A stretch of 64,000 nucleotides of DNA, from positions 1 to 64,000 of the forward strand of contig DAOOQQ010000015.1 in NCBI GenBank assembly GCA_035388825.1, read 5' to 3'. The position numbers and the translations under genes were made by a program. Of the stretch, positions 50,529 through 59,670 are shown piece by piece (position 1 is the stretch's first letter; each line of letters begins with the position of its first letter). This stretch comes from MWAR01 sp035388825 (GTDB lineage: Bacteria; Muiribacteriota; Ozemobacteria; Ozemobacterales; Ozemobacteraceae). The notes under the pieces were generated by a model, which worked only from the letters and a program-made list of their open reading frames with translations, did not search any database and was not told the origin of the DNA.

Positions 50529-51410
50529 GTGGCGCGCACAACGAACGTCCGGACGTCCGACGTCCTGCTCATCCTGTTCAGCTCGTTTCTCCTGTCGGTC
50601 GGCCTGGTCTGTTTCACGGCGCCGAACAAGATCGCCTCGGGCGGCCTGACCGGCCTCGCGACGGTCCTGTATTTCGCGATCGGCACCCCGATCGGAACGG
50701 TCGTGCTCATCGGCAACCTCATCCTGCTCGGAATCCAGGCAAAACTGGTCGGCACGGGGTCGGTCTGGAAGACGATCCTGTCGGTCGTCGTCTCGTCCGT
50801 GCTCACGGATCTGATGATGGGCCCTCTCGCCATCGCGCCGCTCGCGAAGGATCCGCTACTGGCCTGTCTCTACGGAGGCATTCTCGGGGGAATCGGCGTC
50901 GGGCTCACGTTCCGCGCTGGGGGAACGACGGGAGGCATCGATATTGTGGCCCTGATTCTGCATCACCGCTGGCACATTCCCATCGGCGACACGATTCTGG
51001 CCGCCAACTTCCTGATCACGCTTATCGCGGGCGCCGTCTTCGGCCCCGACCTGGCGCTCTACGGCCTCATCACCGTCTTCTTCAGCGGCCGCGTCATCGA
51101 CACGGTGCTCGAAGGCATGTCGGTCTATCGGTCAGTGCTGATCATCTCGAAGCAGTCCGACGAAATCTCCTGGGCCATCATCGAGGAGCTGCACCGCGGC
51201 GTGACGCGGCTGGACGGGCTGGGCATGTACACCAGCCGACCGACCCACATCCTGCTCGTGGCCGTGCGGCGCCAGGAGATGCCGACGTTGCGCTGTCTCA
51301 TCCACGAGTTCGATCCCAACGCCTTCGTCATCGTCGGCGAGACGCGCCAGATTCTCGGAAAGGGGTTCATCGACCTCGGCGAACAGGTCCGCCGCGAATC
51401 CGCCGCCTGA
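50529..51410 (+). CDS. YitT family membrane protein
   Basis: The protein is 293 residues. Five or six membrane helices (VLLILFSSFLLSVGLVCF, IASGGLTGLATVLYF, GTVVLIGNLILLGI, ACLYGGILGGIGVGL, DTILAANFLITLIAGAVFG) form the YitT membrane domain with the typical GGTTGGIDI motif. The C-terminal about 80 residues are the cytoplasmic DUF2179 ferredoxin-like domain (SVLIISKQSDEISWAIIEELHRGVTRLDGLG). Transport substrate unknown. GTG start with GGAGG seven bases upstream; an upstream ATG in frame would add 40 unlikely residues. Confidence 0.88.
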   Translation: MARTTNVRTSDVLLILFSSFLLSVGLVCFTAPNKIASGGLTGLATVLYFAIGTPIGTVVLIGNLILLGIQAKLVGTGSVWKTILSVVVSSVLTDLMMGPLAIAPLAKDPLLACLYGGILGGIGVGLTFRAGGTTGGIDIVALILHHRWHIPIGDTILAANFLITLIAGAVFGPDLALYGLITVFFSGRVIDTVLEGMSVYRSVLIISKQSDEISWAIIEELHRGVTRLDGLGMYTSRPTHILLVAVRRQEMPTLRCLIHEFDPNAFVIVGETRQILGKGFIDLGEQVRRESAA

Positions 51411-51429
51411 CCCCGAAACGCCTCCATTC

Positions 51430-51650
51430 CACCCCAGAGGCGCTCCGTTGAAGGAAACCTCGGGTATAGGAACGCATCCGCAGATGGAGGATGGAGGGCA
51501 GATGAACGCAGATGAAATACCGTAGGGAACATCCGCCTGGATTCATCTGGGATTCTGTTTGCAGCGGAAAACCCATACCCTAAAGACGTTCATGTTCTCA
51601 TCTGTGCCATCTGCGTCATCTGCGGATCGGTTCTCGTAACGAAATCCGCA
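51430..51650. repeat. Composite intergenic repeat, CTCCGTTGAA type
   Basis: It starts ACCCCAGAGGCGCTCCGTTGAA, continues AGGAACGCATCCGCAGATGGAGG with a short duplication of the GATGGAGG unit, and ends with the complementary arm CATCTGTGCCATCTGCGTCATCTGCGGATCGG near 51602-51636. An inner stem pairs GCAGATGAA with TTCATCTGGG-like sequence. Followed by two palindromes. Confidence 0.72.
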
Positions 51651-51695
51651 AATCACGTCCTGAGGCACGAAGAATCCTTCACCCGTTATCCGTAG

Positions 51696-51715
51696 GGGCG
51701 GATCGTGATCCGCCC
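51696..51715. repeat. Short palindrome, GGATC-arm type
   Basis: GGGCGGATC-GT-GATCCGCCC, perfect, preceded by CGTAG. Paired with the copy at 51731. Confidence 0.8.
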
Positions 51716-51730
51716 GGGTCGCCAAACCGC

Positions 51731-51751
51731 GGGCGGGTTTGAAACCCGCCC
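51731..51751. repeat. Short palindrome, GGTTT-arm type
   Basis: GGGCGGGTTT-G-AAACCCGCCC, perfect, only 15 bases after the previous copy. The two use different arms, so the pair is not a simple tandem duplication. Confidence 0.8.
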
Positions 51752-51778
51752 CCACAGCAGATTGGGCGATATCCGGTT

Positions 51779-53620
51779 TTACCGGCGGGTGGGGGTTTTC
51801 TTTTTCGGAAGGGCGGCGGCAAGGCGTTCGGCCTCGTCGACCATCTCGGACAGCAGACCGATGCCGGCTTTCCAGAAGGCGGGTTTCGTGATGTCGATGC
51901 CCAGGCGTTTCGTCAGCTCTTCGGGGCTTTCCGAGCCGCCCGCGGCGAGCAGCTCCATATATTTCGGCACGAATGCCGAGCCCTGTTTCCGATAGAGGGC
52001 ATACAGCGAGAGCACGAGCAGCTCACCGAAAGCATAGGCATAACAATAGAACGGCGAATGGATGAAGTGGGTGATATAGCACCACCAGCGCCGGTAGCCC
52101 GGGGTCAGTTCGACCGAGTCGCCGAACATCGACCGGTTCGCCTCGAGCCAGAGGTCGCTCATCTGGTCGGCGGTCAGCTCGCCCCCCTCGCGGCGCGCCG
52201 CATGGAGTTTCTGCTCGAAGCGGGTCATGCAGACCTGCCGGAACACCGTGGCGAAGGCATCCTCGATCTTGCCGCACAAGAGCGCCAGCTTGACCTCGGG
52301 CTTCTTCTGCCGCTCGAGCAGCTCCTGGAACACGAGCATCTCTCCAAACACGCTCGCCGTCTCGGCCAGGGTGAGCGGGGTGTCCGACTGGATGTAGCCG
52401 CGTTCCTGGGAAAGATACTGATGGATGCCGTGGCCGAGCTCGTGGGCGACGGTGCTCACGTCGCGCAGCCGCTCGCTGTAATTCACGAGGATATAGGGGT
52501 GGGCATCGGGCGTGCCGGGCGCGCTGAACGCCCCGCCGCGCTTTCCCGCCCGCAACTCGGCGTCGATCCAGCGTTTGGCGAAGAACGTCTCGGCGATCAG
52601 GCCGGCTTTCGGGGAAAACGCCCGGTAGGTTGAAACGACCAGTTCGCGGCACTCGTCCCAGGTGCAGCCTGGCATCTCGCGGGAAACCGGGGCATACCGG
52701 TCGTAATCGAACAGCTTTTTGAGGCCGAGCAGCCGGGCCTTCAGCCGGTAATACCGGCCAACCATGCCGGTGTTCTCGTCGCAGATGCGCAGCAGGGTGT
52801 CGACCGTCTTCGCGTCGATCTCGTTCGAGAGGTTCCGGCTGGCCATCGGGTGGGGATAGCTGCGCAGCCGGTCGATCGTGGCGTGATCCTGCACCAGGGT
52901 GTTGAACATGAAGGTCAGGGGCCGCAGATTCGCCTCGAATCCCTCGGTGAGGCCTTCCGCAGCCGCGCGCCGCACGTCGCGGTCGGGGTCATACAGCATC
53001 GCCAGGGCTTCCTGCTCGGTCAGCTCGCGGCTTTTCCCCCCGGTTTTCACGGGGAATTTCATCGCCCCGAGCGTCTCGTCGAACAGGCGTACGAATGCGC
53101 GTGAGCCGGTATTCTCGAGCTCCTCGACGATGCGTTCTTCGGGCTCCGACAGCACGTGCGGCCGGTACCGGCGGGCCGCCTCGAGGAAGTGCCGCCATCG
53201 GGCGACGGCCTTGTGGCCGATCAGGGCCGCGGCGGTCTTCTCGTCGAGGGCACACCATTCGAGCATGAAAAACAGCAGATGGGTGTGAATCCCCGTCGCG
53301 CGCTCCTGGACACTCTGCATCAGGCGGCCGTAGGCGGGGTTCTGGGTGTCGCCCGAAAACAGCAGGTTCGCGTAGATGGCCGGCCGATCGCGCAGGACGA
53401 GGATCTCCTCGTATTCCCGCACCGCCTCGGCCAGCTTCGCCCCGGTGAGGCCGCGCTTCAACGCGCCTTTCCAGCTTTTCTCGAACGCCGTCGCCCGTTT
53501 CTCGGCCTGCTTCAGATCGCGCTCGATCCGGGGGTCGGAAGGTGAGGCATACAGATCGGCCAGGTTCCAGCACACGCCGGCCGCCGAGTTCGTCGGGCTA
53601 GCCGTTTTCTTGGTCTTCAT
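51779..53620 (-). CDS. Oligoendopeptidase F-like M3 metallopeptidase
   Basis: The protein is 613 residues, of normal length for PepF. The zinc site HELGHGIHQYL lies near residue 400 and the third ligand in ETASVFGEMLVF near 428. The substrate-channel Tyr/His stretch CYITHFIHSPFYCYAYAFGELL lies near 500. It degrades oligopeptides in the cytoplasm; there is no export signal. The C-terminus is Lys-rich. The last gene of a minus-strand series, 63 bases from the TPR lipoprotein gene. Confidence 0.95.
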   Translation of the reverse strand: MKTKKTASPTNSAAGVCWNLADLYASPSDPRIERDLKQAEKRATAFEKSWKGALKRGLTGAKLAEAVREYEEILVLRDRPAIYANLLFSGDTQNPAYGRLMQSVQERATGIHTHLLFFMLEWCALDEKTAAALIGHKAVARWRHFLEAARRYRPHVLSEPEERIVEELENTGSRAFVRLFDETLGAMKFPVKTGGKSRELTEQEALAMLYDPDRDVRRAAAEGLTEGFEANLRPLTFMFNTLVQDHATIDRLRSYPHPMASRNLSNEIDAKTVDTLLRICDENTGMVGRYYRLKARLLGLKKLFDYDRYAPVSREMPGCTWDECRELVVSTYRAFSPKAGLIAETFFAKRWIDAELRAGKRGGAFSAPGTPDAHPYILVNYSERLRDVSTVAHELGHGIHQYLSQERGYIQSDTPLTLAETASVFGEMLVFQELLERQKKPEVKLALLCGKIEDAFATVFRQVCMTRFEQKLHAARREGGELTADQMSDLWLEANRSMFGDSVELTPGYRRWWCYITHFIHSPFYCYAYAFGELLVLSLYALYRKQGSAFVPKYMELLAAGGSESPEELTKRLGIDITKPAFWKAGIGLLSEMVDEAERLAAALPKKKTPTRR

Positions 53621-53683
53621 CGTTCGTCGCTCTTTCTTATATATTTCACAGTATTATATTTCAGGGTTTTGCCGGAGCGGCAT

Positions 53684-54592
53684 TCATTTCCCGAGCAGGG
53701 GTTTGTCGAGATTCTTTTCGGAAACGGCATCGGGCCCGATGTCATCGCCGACCCCGGACCCCTCGGCAGGCGTCTTTTCCGGAGTTTCCCCGGGGTTTCC
53801 CGCAGGAGGGGCGTCGGAGGGCTCCGAGACGGGAATGGGGGGCGCCTCGGCCGGAATCACGTTGGCGGGGGTGGCGCCGTCGAACCCATTCGCCATGCGC
53901 AGCCGTATGACCCGCTTCAGATAGACGCTCTGTTTCGAAAGCGGCATGAACACCTGTTTGGAAACGGCCTGCCAGATCAGCTCCATCTCGATCAGGGCTT
54001 CGCGCTTCCGGCCCTGGTCCTCCAGCACGTAGCTGCGGCCCATGCGCGCATCGAGGGAGCCGGGATCGAGTTTCAGCGCATGTTCGAAGTCGGCCATCGC
54101 CTTTTCGGGCGCCTTTTTCATCAGATGGATGCTGCCGCGGCTGATATAGCGCTTCGCGAGGGACGCGCTTTTCGACTCGCCCTTCGGGTCGGCGATCTCG
54201 AGCCCGCGGGAGATGTCGGCCAGCGCGCGGTCGAAATCCCCCGCATGCAGCAGCAGATCGCCCCGCTCGAGATACCCGCCGGCATACTCCGGCCGCATCG
54301 ACACCACGCGGTTCATATCCTCGAGAGCCTGATCGTACCGGTTCTTCTGGGAACTCGCTTTTGCACGGCACTCGTACGCCGAGCTGAGCTTTTCCCCCGA
54401 AAGCCCCCCGAAGGTGATGGCCCGCGTCGAGAACCGGATGGCCTGATTCAGATCCTCTTTTTTCAGCGCGCTCCAGGCGACGTCGAGATCGCTTTCCCCG
54501 TCGAAGACGCAGCCGGAGAGGCCGAGCGTCAGAACGGCGCAGCAGAAGAGCAGAACGAGTTTTCCCGAGATGCGCAGAGACGGTGCCTTCAT
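53684..54592 (-). CDS. TPR lipoprotein
   Basis: The protein is 302 residues with a lipoprotein signal (LLFCCAVLTLGLSGC). TPR repeats run from about 35 to 210 (AWSALKKEDLNQAIRFSTRAI, YDQALEDMNRVVSMRPEYAGGYLERGDLLL, ADFEHALKLDPGSLDARMG). The last 70 residues are Pro/Glu/Gly-rich and disordered. The ATG has AGGAGG nine bases upstream and overlaps the stop of the four-helix membrane protein gene (ATGA). Confidence 0.78.
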   Translation of the reverse strand: MKAPSLRISGKLVLLFCCAVLTLGLSGCVFDGESDLDVAWSALKKEDLNQAIRFSTRAITFGGLSGEKLSSAYECRAKASSQKNRYDQALEDMNRVVSMRPEYAGGYLERGDLLLHAGDFDRALADISRGLEIADPKGESKSASLAKRYISRGSIHLMKKAPEKAMADFEHALKLDPGSLDARMGRSYVLEDQGRKREALIEMELIWQAVSKQVFMPLSKQSVYLKRVIRLRMANGFDGATPANVIPAEAPPIPVSEPSDAPPAGNPGETPEKTPAEGSGVGDDIGPDAVSEKNLDKPLLGK

Positions 54593-55164
54593 CGCCGGTC
54601 CTCCTCTTTCCTGGAATCCCCGGCAGTTTTGCCGGACTCGCCATCTTCGTTTTCCTCTTCCTCGTCCGCCTCATCCTCCGACACATTCCCCTCGCCCTCG
54701 TGCCGGGCGCCGGGCTCGTCGTCGCGCAGGAAGACGGCGGTCAGGATCAGCATGATGACGGCATCGAGCAGCACGCAGAACGCCCACATGAAGCCGGACA
54801 TGCCGCCCCCGTAGGAGCGAACCTGGCCCATCGCGAGGAACGTCTCGATCCCTTTGCCGGCCAGGATGCCGCCATAATAGTCGAGCGGATCGAACCAGGG
54901 CTGGGCGAGGCCGGTTCCCGCGAATTGACCAAGCCAGAAGATCGCGATCAGCGGAAACGACCAGCGCCACGCCTGGGCGTTCGACTCGTCGAAGTTCCCG
55001 GCCGGGATCGGCCGGACCCGATGGAACAGCCAGCCGATGATTCCGGCACACGCGGCCCCGTGGAAGATCACGACGAACCCGATCCAGTAGCGGAGCCAGC
55101 CGGCCGCCACCCCGACCAGCAACGCCACGCCCATGGCCGTCAACACGTTTCTGAAATGATTCAC
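54589..55164 (-). CDS. Four-helix membrane protein with an acidic tail
   Basis: The protein is 191 residues with four membrane helices (VLTAMGVALLVGVAAGWL; IGFVVIFHGAACAGIIGWLF; FPLIAIFWLGQFAGTGLA; FMWAFCVLLDAVIMLILTAVFL) and a very acidic C-terminus (EDEADEEEENEDGE). The helix-loop pattern WFDPLDYYGGILAGKGIE is not known to me. The start is GTG 55164 with GAGGAG seven bases upstream. It is coupled to the TPR lipoprotein gene and 55 bases downstream of the GIDE-like gene. Confidence 0.72.
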   Translation of the reverse strand: MNHFRNVLTAMGVALLVGVAAGWLRYWIGFVVIFHGAACAGIIGWLFHRVRPIPAGNFDESNAQAWRWSFPLIAIFWLGQFAGTGLAQPWFDPLDYYGGILAGKGIETFLAMGQVRSYGGGMSGFMWAFCVLLDAVIMLILTAVFLRDDEPGARHEGEGNVSEDEADEEEENEDGESGKTAGDSRKEEDRR

Positions 55165-55219
55165 CGAACTCTCCTCGTTCCCGTCCGTGACGGGTTGATC
55201 ACCGACAGTGTACCAGAAC

Positions 55220-56596
55220 TCACTCCCTCGCGAACAATCCCGCCTGCTCCGACCTCCCGCCCTCCGGGGGTCGATTCTCGAGGAATGCCCGGAACTCGCG
55301 CTCGGCATCCTGAGCCGAAGCCTCCAGAAGGAAGCCGCGGGTCAGCTCCACGACGCCCTCTCCGGGAATCGCGCAGCCGAGCGCGTAGCACGTCTGTTTT
55401 CCGCGCTTCGACGGAACCACCGAAAGCCCCGCCAGCCGATCGAGCCGGACCAGTTGCTTTCGCTCGGTCGAGAAGAGGTTTCGATGGATCCGGTACAGAT
55501 ACCCGTCCCGCCGGTCTGCGACGTAGAAGTATTCTATACTTTTTGATATATGGATCACGAGCGTCCAGGCCAGATACACGGTGGCAAGGATCGTCAGACG
55601 CTCATGCCAGTGCGGAATCTCGACCAGCAAAAGCCCCGCGCCGAGAAGCGTCAGGGCCGGAATGACGGCGATCAGGAGCATCGCGGTCTTTTCGCCGCCC
55701 CCGACGGGGTCGAGCACGAAAAAATCCCGGGGGAACTGCTCGCAACTCCGCCGGAGGGAGTGTTTCCACGGCACGAGGAGCGACCAGAGGCCGTAGCCGA
55801 CCGCGAGAAACGCCGCGATCGCCGCGACCCAGAGGCCCTCGATCAGCTTGGCCGGAGAAAGTTCCGAAACGAGCACCGGCCATCCGGCCTCACCTGTGAT
55901 GACCGGGCGACCATCCGCCCCCCGGGACGCCCGGCCGACCACATACAGCCACGGCACGGAAAACCAGGTCACGCTCAGGCGGGTCGCATCGGGAGCGATG
56001 TTCCGATAGGCTCCGATCTCGCGTGTCACCGTTTCCCGGGGGGAGTAGAACCAGACGGCAGCAGGATCGACGCCGACAAGACTGCCGGCGGTTTTCACCG
56101 CGATGCCGCAGGACATCCTCAGCCGCTCGTCGAGCACCGTGCGGGTCGATTTGCCGCGCTTCACCTCGTGGGTGAACTCGGCCTCGAACCAGAGAGGCCA
56201 GGCCCCGTGTCCCGCGAAAAACCGGGACTCGAACTGGCTTGCCGCCAGCGGAAGGTCGGTGGGAACCGTGCGCTCAGGGCTGCCGGAAACGCAGGCCCAC
56301 TGCCCGGGAACGGGACTCTGCGTTTCCCCGGCCGTCTCCAGGCGTTTCAGGAACCGGTAAGCCTGGACTCCCGCGGCCACCAGCCAGGCCCCGAGACCCA
56401 CCTGGAAACAGAACGCGAAGGCGAGGAAGATCCGGAATCCATCCCATTTCGCAGAACGCACATCGGCGCCCATCGCTTCGCCAGCCCCCGTTTTCGTCGT
56501 GATCGCACCGCTTCCGCCCATCGCAGACACCGCATGATATACCGAGGGAAGGGCGAAGCGCCAAAACTTCGACACCCGGTGCCGCTTTTTTGCCAC
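55220..56596 (-). CDS. Membrane protein with a GIDE/BAM-like domain, paralogue A
   Basis: The protein is 458 residues. One helix near residue 55 (IFLAFAFCFQVGLGAWLVAAGV) is followed by a domain with FEAEFTHEVKRGKSTRT, an AVKTAGSLVGVDPAAVWF strand pair and WLYVVGRAS, a pattern like the GIDE/BAM domain of MUL1-type proteins. Two helices follow, then VIHISKSIEYFYVADRRDGYLYRI and a C-terminal beta domain. No RING or zinc cysteines are present. It is a clear paralogue of the gene at 62899 (shared THxVKRGKST, LxVPWKxSxR and HISxSxExxYVADxRDGYLY). The start is uncertain: GTG 56596 with GGAGG upstream is preferred; ATG 56473 would still keep all domains. Confidence 0.68.
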   Translation of the reverse strand: MAKKRHRVSKFWRFALPSVYHAVSAMGGSGAITTKTGAGEAMGADVRSAKWDGFRIFLAFAFCFQVGLGAWLVAAGVQAYRFLKRLETAGETQSPVPGQWACVSGSPERTVPTDLPLAASQFESRFFAGHGAWPLWFEAEFTHEVKRGKSTRTVLDERLRMSCGIAVKTAGSLVGVDPAAVWFYSPRETVTREIGAYRNIAPDATRLSVTWFSVPWLYVVGRASRGADGRPVITGEAGWPVLVSELSPAKLIEGLWVAAIAAFLAVGYGLWSLLVPWKHSLRRSCEQFPRDFFVLDPVGGGEKTAMLLIAVIPALTLLGAGLLLVEIPHWHERLTILATVYLAWTLVIHISKSIEYFYVADRRDGYLYRIHRNLFSTERKQLVRLDRLAGLSVVPSKRGKQTCYALGCAIPGEGVVELTRGFLLEASAQDAEREFRAFLENRPPEGGRSEQAGLFARE

Positions 56597-56717
56597 CCCC
56601 CCGTCATCCTCCGGCACCCGCCGCCCCTCGAAGGCTGCCACACATGGCATGGTATTTGCTTTCTTTCGTTTTCCTCTTCCCGAACGAGAAACGCATTGAA
56701 TTTTGGAGGCTCTTCCC

Positions 56718-57281
56718 ATGAAATCCCTGTTCAGAACCGGCTGGTGTCTCGTCCTCATCGCGTCCCTGGTGTTCCAGGCGGCGCCCCAGGTGTTTGCCCA
56801 GTCCTGCGACGTGTATGGCATTCTCAACCAGATCCACGCGAACCTCGAAGCCGCCCGCTGCACGATCGCCCACGGGGGCGGCTACATGGCCCTCCAGGCC
56901 GCCAACCGGCCTCTCGACAACGTGAAATCGATTGCCGGCAGCTACCCCTTCGCCCGTTGTTATCCGGGCCTCGCCGGCGAGATCCGGCGCGGTGCCGACA
57001 AGGCGAAACTCCAGCTTCTCTGGCACGACGAAGGCGATGCCCTCGAGATCGTGAACCGGCTGCTGGGCACGGTCGAGCGGGCCCAGGCCAATCCGGCCGG
57101 CCACGCCGGCGGCCGCTCCCGGTCCGGCGCCGGCGCCCTCGTCGCGGCCCCCGTCGCGGCGGGTCTCGGCGCGCTGCTGTGGGGCCTGTTCCGCGGATGG
57201 AACTGGGGCATGGTTTCCAACGGCGGCAACGGGTTCCAGCTCAGCAACATCCGGGGCCACCTCACCGTCCCCACCCGCTGA
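56718..57281 (+). CDS. Exported protein of unknown function
   Basis: The protein is 187 residues with a signal peptide (CLVLIASLVFQAAPQVFA, cut before QSC). The mature part has three Cys (SCDVYGI, ARCTIAHGG, ARCYPGL) and a C-terminal Gly-rich hydrophobic hairpin (AGALVAAPVAAGLGALLWGLFRGW). GGAGG lies nine bases upstream of the ATG. A terminator follows, so it is a single transcription unit. No family recognised. Confidence 0.65.
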   Translation: MKSLFRTGWCLVLIASLVFQAAPQVFAQSCDVYGILNQIHANLEAARCTIAHGGGYMALQAANRPLDNVKSIAGSYPFARCYPGLAGEIRRGADKAKLQLLWHDEGDALEIVNRLLGTVERAQANPAGHAGGRSRSGAGALVAAPVAAGLGALLWGLFRGWNWGMVSNGGNGFQLSNIRGHLTVPTR

Positions 57282-57293
57282 CGGCGCATCCGC

Positions 57294-57331
57294 AAACCCC
57301 CATTGGCGCGCTCCCGTGCCGATGGGGGTTT
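57294..57331 (+). terminator. Intrinsic terminator
   Basis: AAACCCCCAT pairs with ATGGGGGTTT, extended inside by three to four more pairs around a CGCGCTCCCGT-like loop; TTTGACGTTT follows. The T run is short, so efficiency may be moderate. It lies 13 bases after the stop of the gene at 56718. Confidence 0.7.
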
Positions 57332-57388
57332 GACGTTTCGCGGCGGTTGCACGACAATGCAGAAAACCGCCGATGAGGAGCACTCCCG

Positions 57389-58219
57389 ATGACCCGCCGC
57401 AATCCCCCTTCCGCAACGGCTCTCCTTGCCCTGTTCCTGGTGCTCGCGCCTGCTCTTCTGACGGCCGCCGGCTTCCGCAACGTCGCCTCCGAGACCGCGT
57501 TCTGGGATGGCCTCGAAACGTCGGTCGCCTCGGCACTCCTTCCGATCGCCCCCGCCATGGATGCCCTGCACCTCGATCTGAGCGTGAAGGAAGGCGAGAA
57601 CGTCCGGGGCAGCGGCAGCATCCGTCTCCGGAACGGCGATCACGCGCTGCTTTCCCTTTCCTCCCGGGATGCCGCGTTCCGTTACCTGGCCGTCGGCGCC
57701 TCAGCGAGCTGTCTCCTCGAGCTGGCCGGCGAGCGCACGCTGTTCGTCTCGGGGCCGGACCGCGAGGTTCCGATCCCCACGGTCCGGATCGACCGCTCAC
57801 CCGACGGCGAGTTCAACCTGAATCTGGTGATGAACCTCGCCGTCCTGATTGCCACGCGCCCCATCGATCTTGGGGTCGACCCGGGCACCCCCGCTCACAT
57901 TGCGAAGAAGCTGCGCACGAACCTTCCCTGGTGCCGGGAAACATCGGGCATGCTCGAGTTTTCCGCCCGGGAAACGGCCTCCCCGACCGTGCTGCTGCTG
58001 CGCGGCCCGGTGGGCATCACCGGCTTCGAGCTCCGGTTCCCCCGAGAACAGGGCCCCGAGATCCGGGTGCGGGTCGACCCGCTCGCCGTCGGGCCCGCCG
58101 CCCCCGTCAGCCGTGTCGAGCCGTTTCCGGAAGCCCGACAGGCCCAACCCGGTGCGGACACGCTCATCACGTTCATGCGGGGGTTTTACGCCGTTCTCTC
58201 GTCGATGATCCCCCAGTGA
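57389..58219 (+). CDS. Exported protein of unknown function
   Basis: The protein is 276 residues with a signal peptide (ALLALFLVLAPALLTAA). The mature part resembles outer-membrane-lipoprotein-sorting-like folds: MDALHLDLSVKEGENVRGSGSIRL, HALLSLSSRDAAFRYLAVGA, and a long beta-rich C-terminal half. No catalytic motif seen. GAGGAG precedes the ATG by eight bases. It lies in a run of plus-strand exported proteins. Confidence 0.62.
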   Translation: MTRRNPPSATALLALFLVLAPALLTAAGFRNVASETAFWDGLETSVASALLPIAPAMDALHLDLSVKEGENVRGSGSIRLRNGDHALLSLSSRDAAFRYLAVGASASCLLELAGERTLFVSGPDREVPIPTVRIDRSPDGEFNLNLVMNLAVLIATRPIDLGVDPGTPAHIAKKLRTNLPWCRETSGMLEFSARETASPTVLLLRGPVGITGFELRFPREQGPEIRVRVDPLAVGPAAPVSRVEPFPEARQAQPGADTLITFMRGFYAVLSSMIPQ

Positions 58220-58242
58220 CCCCGTACCCCCGGGGTTCCTGC

Positions 58243-58248
58243 GTATAA
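58243..58248 (+). promoter_or_regulatory. -10 element upstream of the zincin-like gene
   Basis: A perfect TATAAT lies 45 bases before the ATG at 58293. No clear -35 is found at the right distance. Confidence 0.35.
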
Positions 58249-58292
58249 TCAGATGATCATTTCGCCCATCGCACCCTTCACGGAGGCATCTC

Positions 58293-59630
58293 ATGCGAAC
58301 GCTCCGAACCATCGCCCTGCTGCTGACGATCTGCCTTCTGGCCACCCCCTCCTTTGCGGCAAGGCGCACCAAGCCTGCGACGCCGGCTCCGGTGCCCGTC
58401 GAGACCCCCCAGGAGCGATTTGAGTTCACCTTCTATTATCAGCGCATCGACGAGGTCGTCACCGTTCAGCGCGGCACCCCGGCAGCGGCGAAAGCGGCGA
58501 TCCAGGAACGGATCGACGGCGCGAAACGCGTTCCCGCCTCGGATTTCCGGAAAAAGCTTCTGAAAGCCGATCTCACGAAGGAAGGCCGTCAGGAGATCCC
58601 GTCCGACGACACCACCACCCGGTATAAGGTGTTCGTCACCAAGATTCGCGACGAGGCCCATCTGCTGCAACTGATGGGGGTCGCGACGGACACGGCGCGC
58701 CTCTCGGACGGCCAGCGGGGTCTGCTCGCCGCCTACCGTCAGGCAAAAGAGCAGTATCTGCTCGACCGCATGAAACAGGGCTGCCGGGACCGGGTCGAGA
58801 TCGTGCTCACCGATACGAACGGCCACGACAGCGACAAGGTGCTGCGCGACTTCTGGCCTTACAGCAACGGCCTGTTGATTCAGCTCAACTCGATGCGCTA
58901 CAACAACCCCGACGGTGAGGCGGATGCCCGCTCCACGCTGGTTCACGAGGCCGCCCACTCGATGGACCGGACGGCGGGGGAAGCGGATGAACCGTATGGC
59001 CCCGACGGCGTGCATCACATCAACGAAGTCACGAAGCCCCGCGCGGCGTTTCTCGAAGGCTGGGCCGAGTTCATGCAGATGCACGACTCGCCCGATCTCG
59101 CGAGCTGGTGGCCCCGCGTTTTCGAAGAGGTGAAGATCGAGCGGTCGAAGGGCGTCTACGAGGTGGCCTCGGCCAGTGCCGTCGACGGCCTCACCCTCAC
59201 CCGGGTCGAGGGGATCAACGCCCTGATCATTCTCGAGATTTCGAAGCTGCCGGATGGGATGAGCCGCCTCTATACCTCGTTCCGGGCCACCAACCAGCGC
59301 GAACGGACGCTGGCCAATCTGCTCACCGATTACGTCGGCCGCAACCCCGACCAGGCCTCGGCCGTCGCGCGCATCTTCGACGAGCGCACCTACGGCAAGC
59401 TCACGGATGCCCAGCTCATCTCGTTCCTGGGCGACTCCGCTGGGGTGAAGGGGTATCTCACCGCCCGTGCCGAGGCAGCCCGAGCCGCTCTCGTGACCAC
59501 GACTCCCGCCGAACCGCTTGCAAATCAGGTGCCGGAAGCGGTACCATCAACGGAGACCCCGGCGGCTGCCGAAGTCGAAGTCCGCTCGAACGGCGGAACG
59601 AATCCCTTCACAGGAGGCACATCGGAGTAA
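58293..59630 (+). CDS. Exported zincin-like protein (HExxH)
   Basis: The protein is 445 residues with a signal peptide (IALLLTICLLATPSFAA). A zinc-peptidase motif STLVHEAAHSMD lies near residue 222 (H-E-x-x-H), and FLEGWAEFMQM about 38 residues later offers the third ligand Glu in E-G-W-A-E, a gluzincin-like layout. Before it, a strand region FWPYSNGLLIQLNSMRYNNPDGEAD suits the edge strand of a zincin. The C-terminus is Pro/Glu-rich. Likely a secreted or periplasmic peptidase of unknown family. GGAGG lies six to seven bases before the ATG. Confidence 0.75.
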   Translation: MRTLRTIALLLTICLLATPSFAARRTKPATPAPVPVETPQERFEFTFYYQRIDEVVTVQRGTPAAAKAAIQERIDGAKRVPASDFRKKLLKADLTKEGRQEIPSDDTTTRYKVFVTKIRDEAHLLQLMGVATDTARLSDGQRGLLAAYRQAKEQYLLDRMKQGCRDRVEIVLTDTNGHDSDKVLRDFWPYSNGLLIQLNSMRYNNPDGEADARSTLVHEAAHSMDRTAGEADEPYGPDGVHHINEVTKPRAAFLEGWAEFMQMHDSPDLASWWPRVFEEVKIERSKGVYEVASASAVDGLTLTRVEGINALIILEISKLPDGMSRLYTSFRATNQRERTLANLLTDYVGRNPDQASAVARIFDERTYGKLTDAQLISFLGDSAGVKGYLTARAEAARAALVTTTPAEPLANQVPEAVPSTETPAAAEVEVRSNGGTNPFTGGTSE

Positions 59631-59670
59631 CGGAGTATCGCATTGCAAATATAATACATGGTGATATGAT

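Noticed and set aside
58220..58240. Hairpin ACCCCG ... CGGGGT after the exported protein at 57389
   Set aside because: The stem is only six pairs and no T run follows on either strand.
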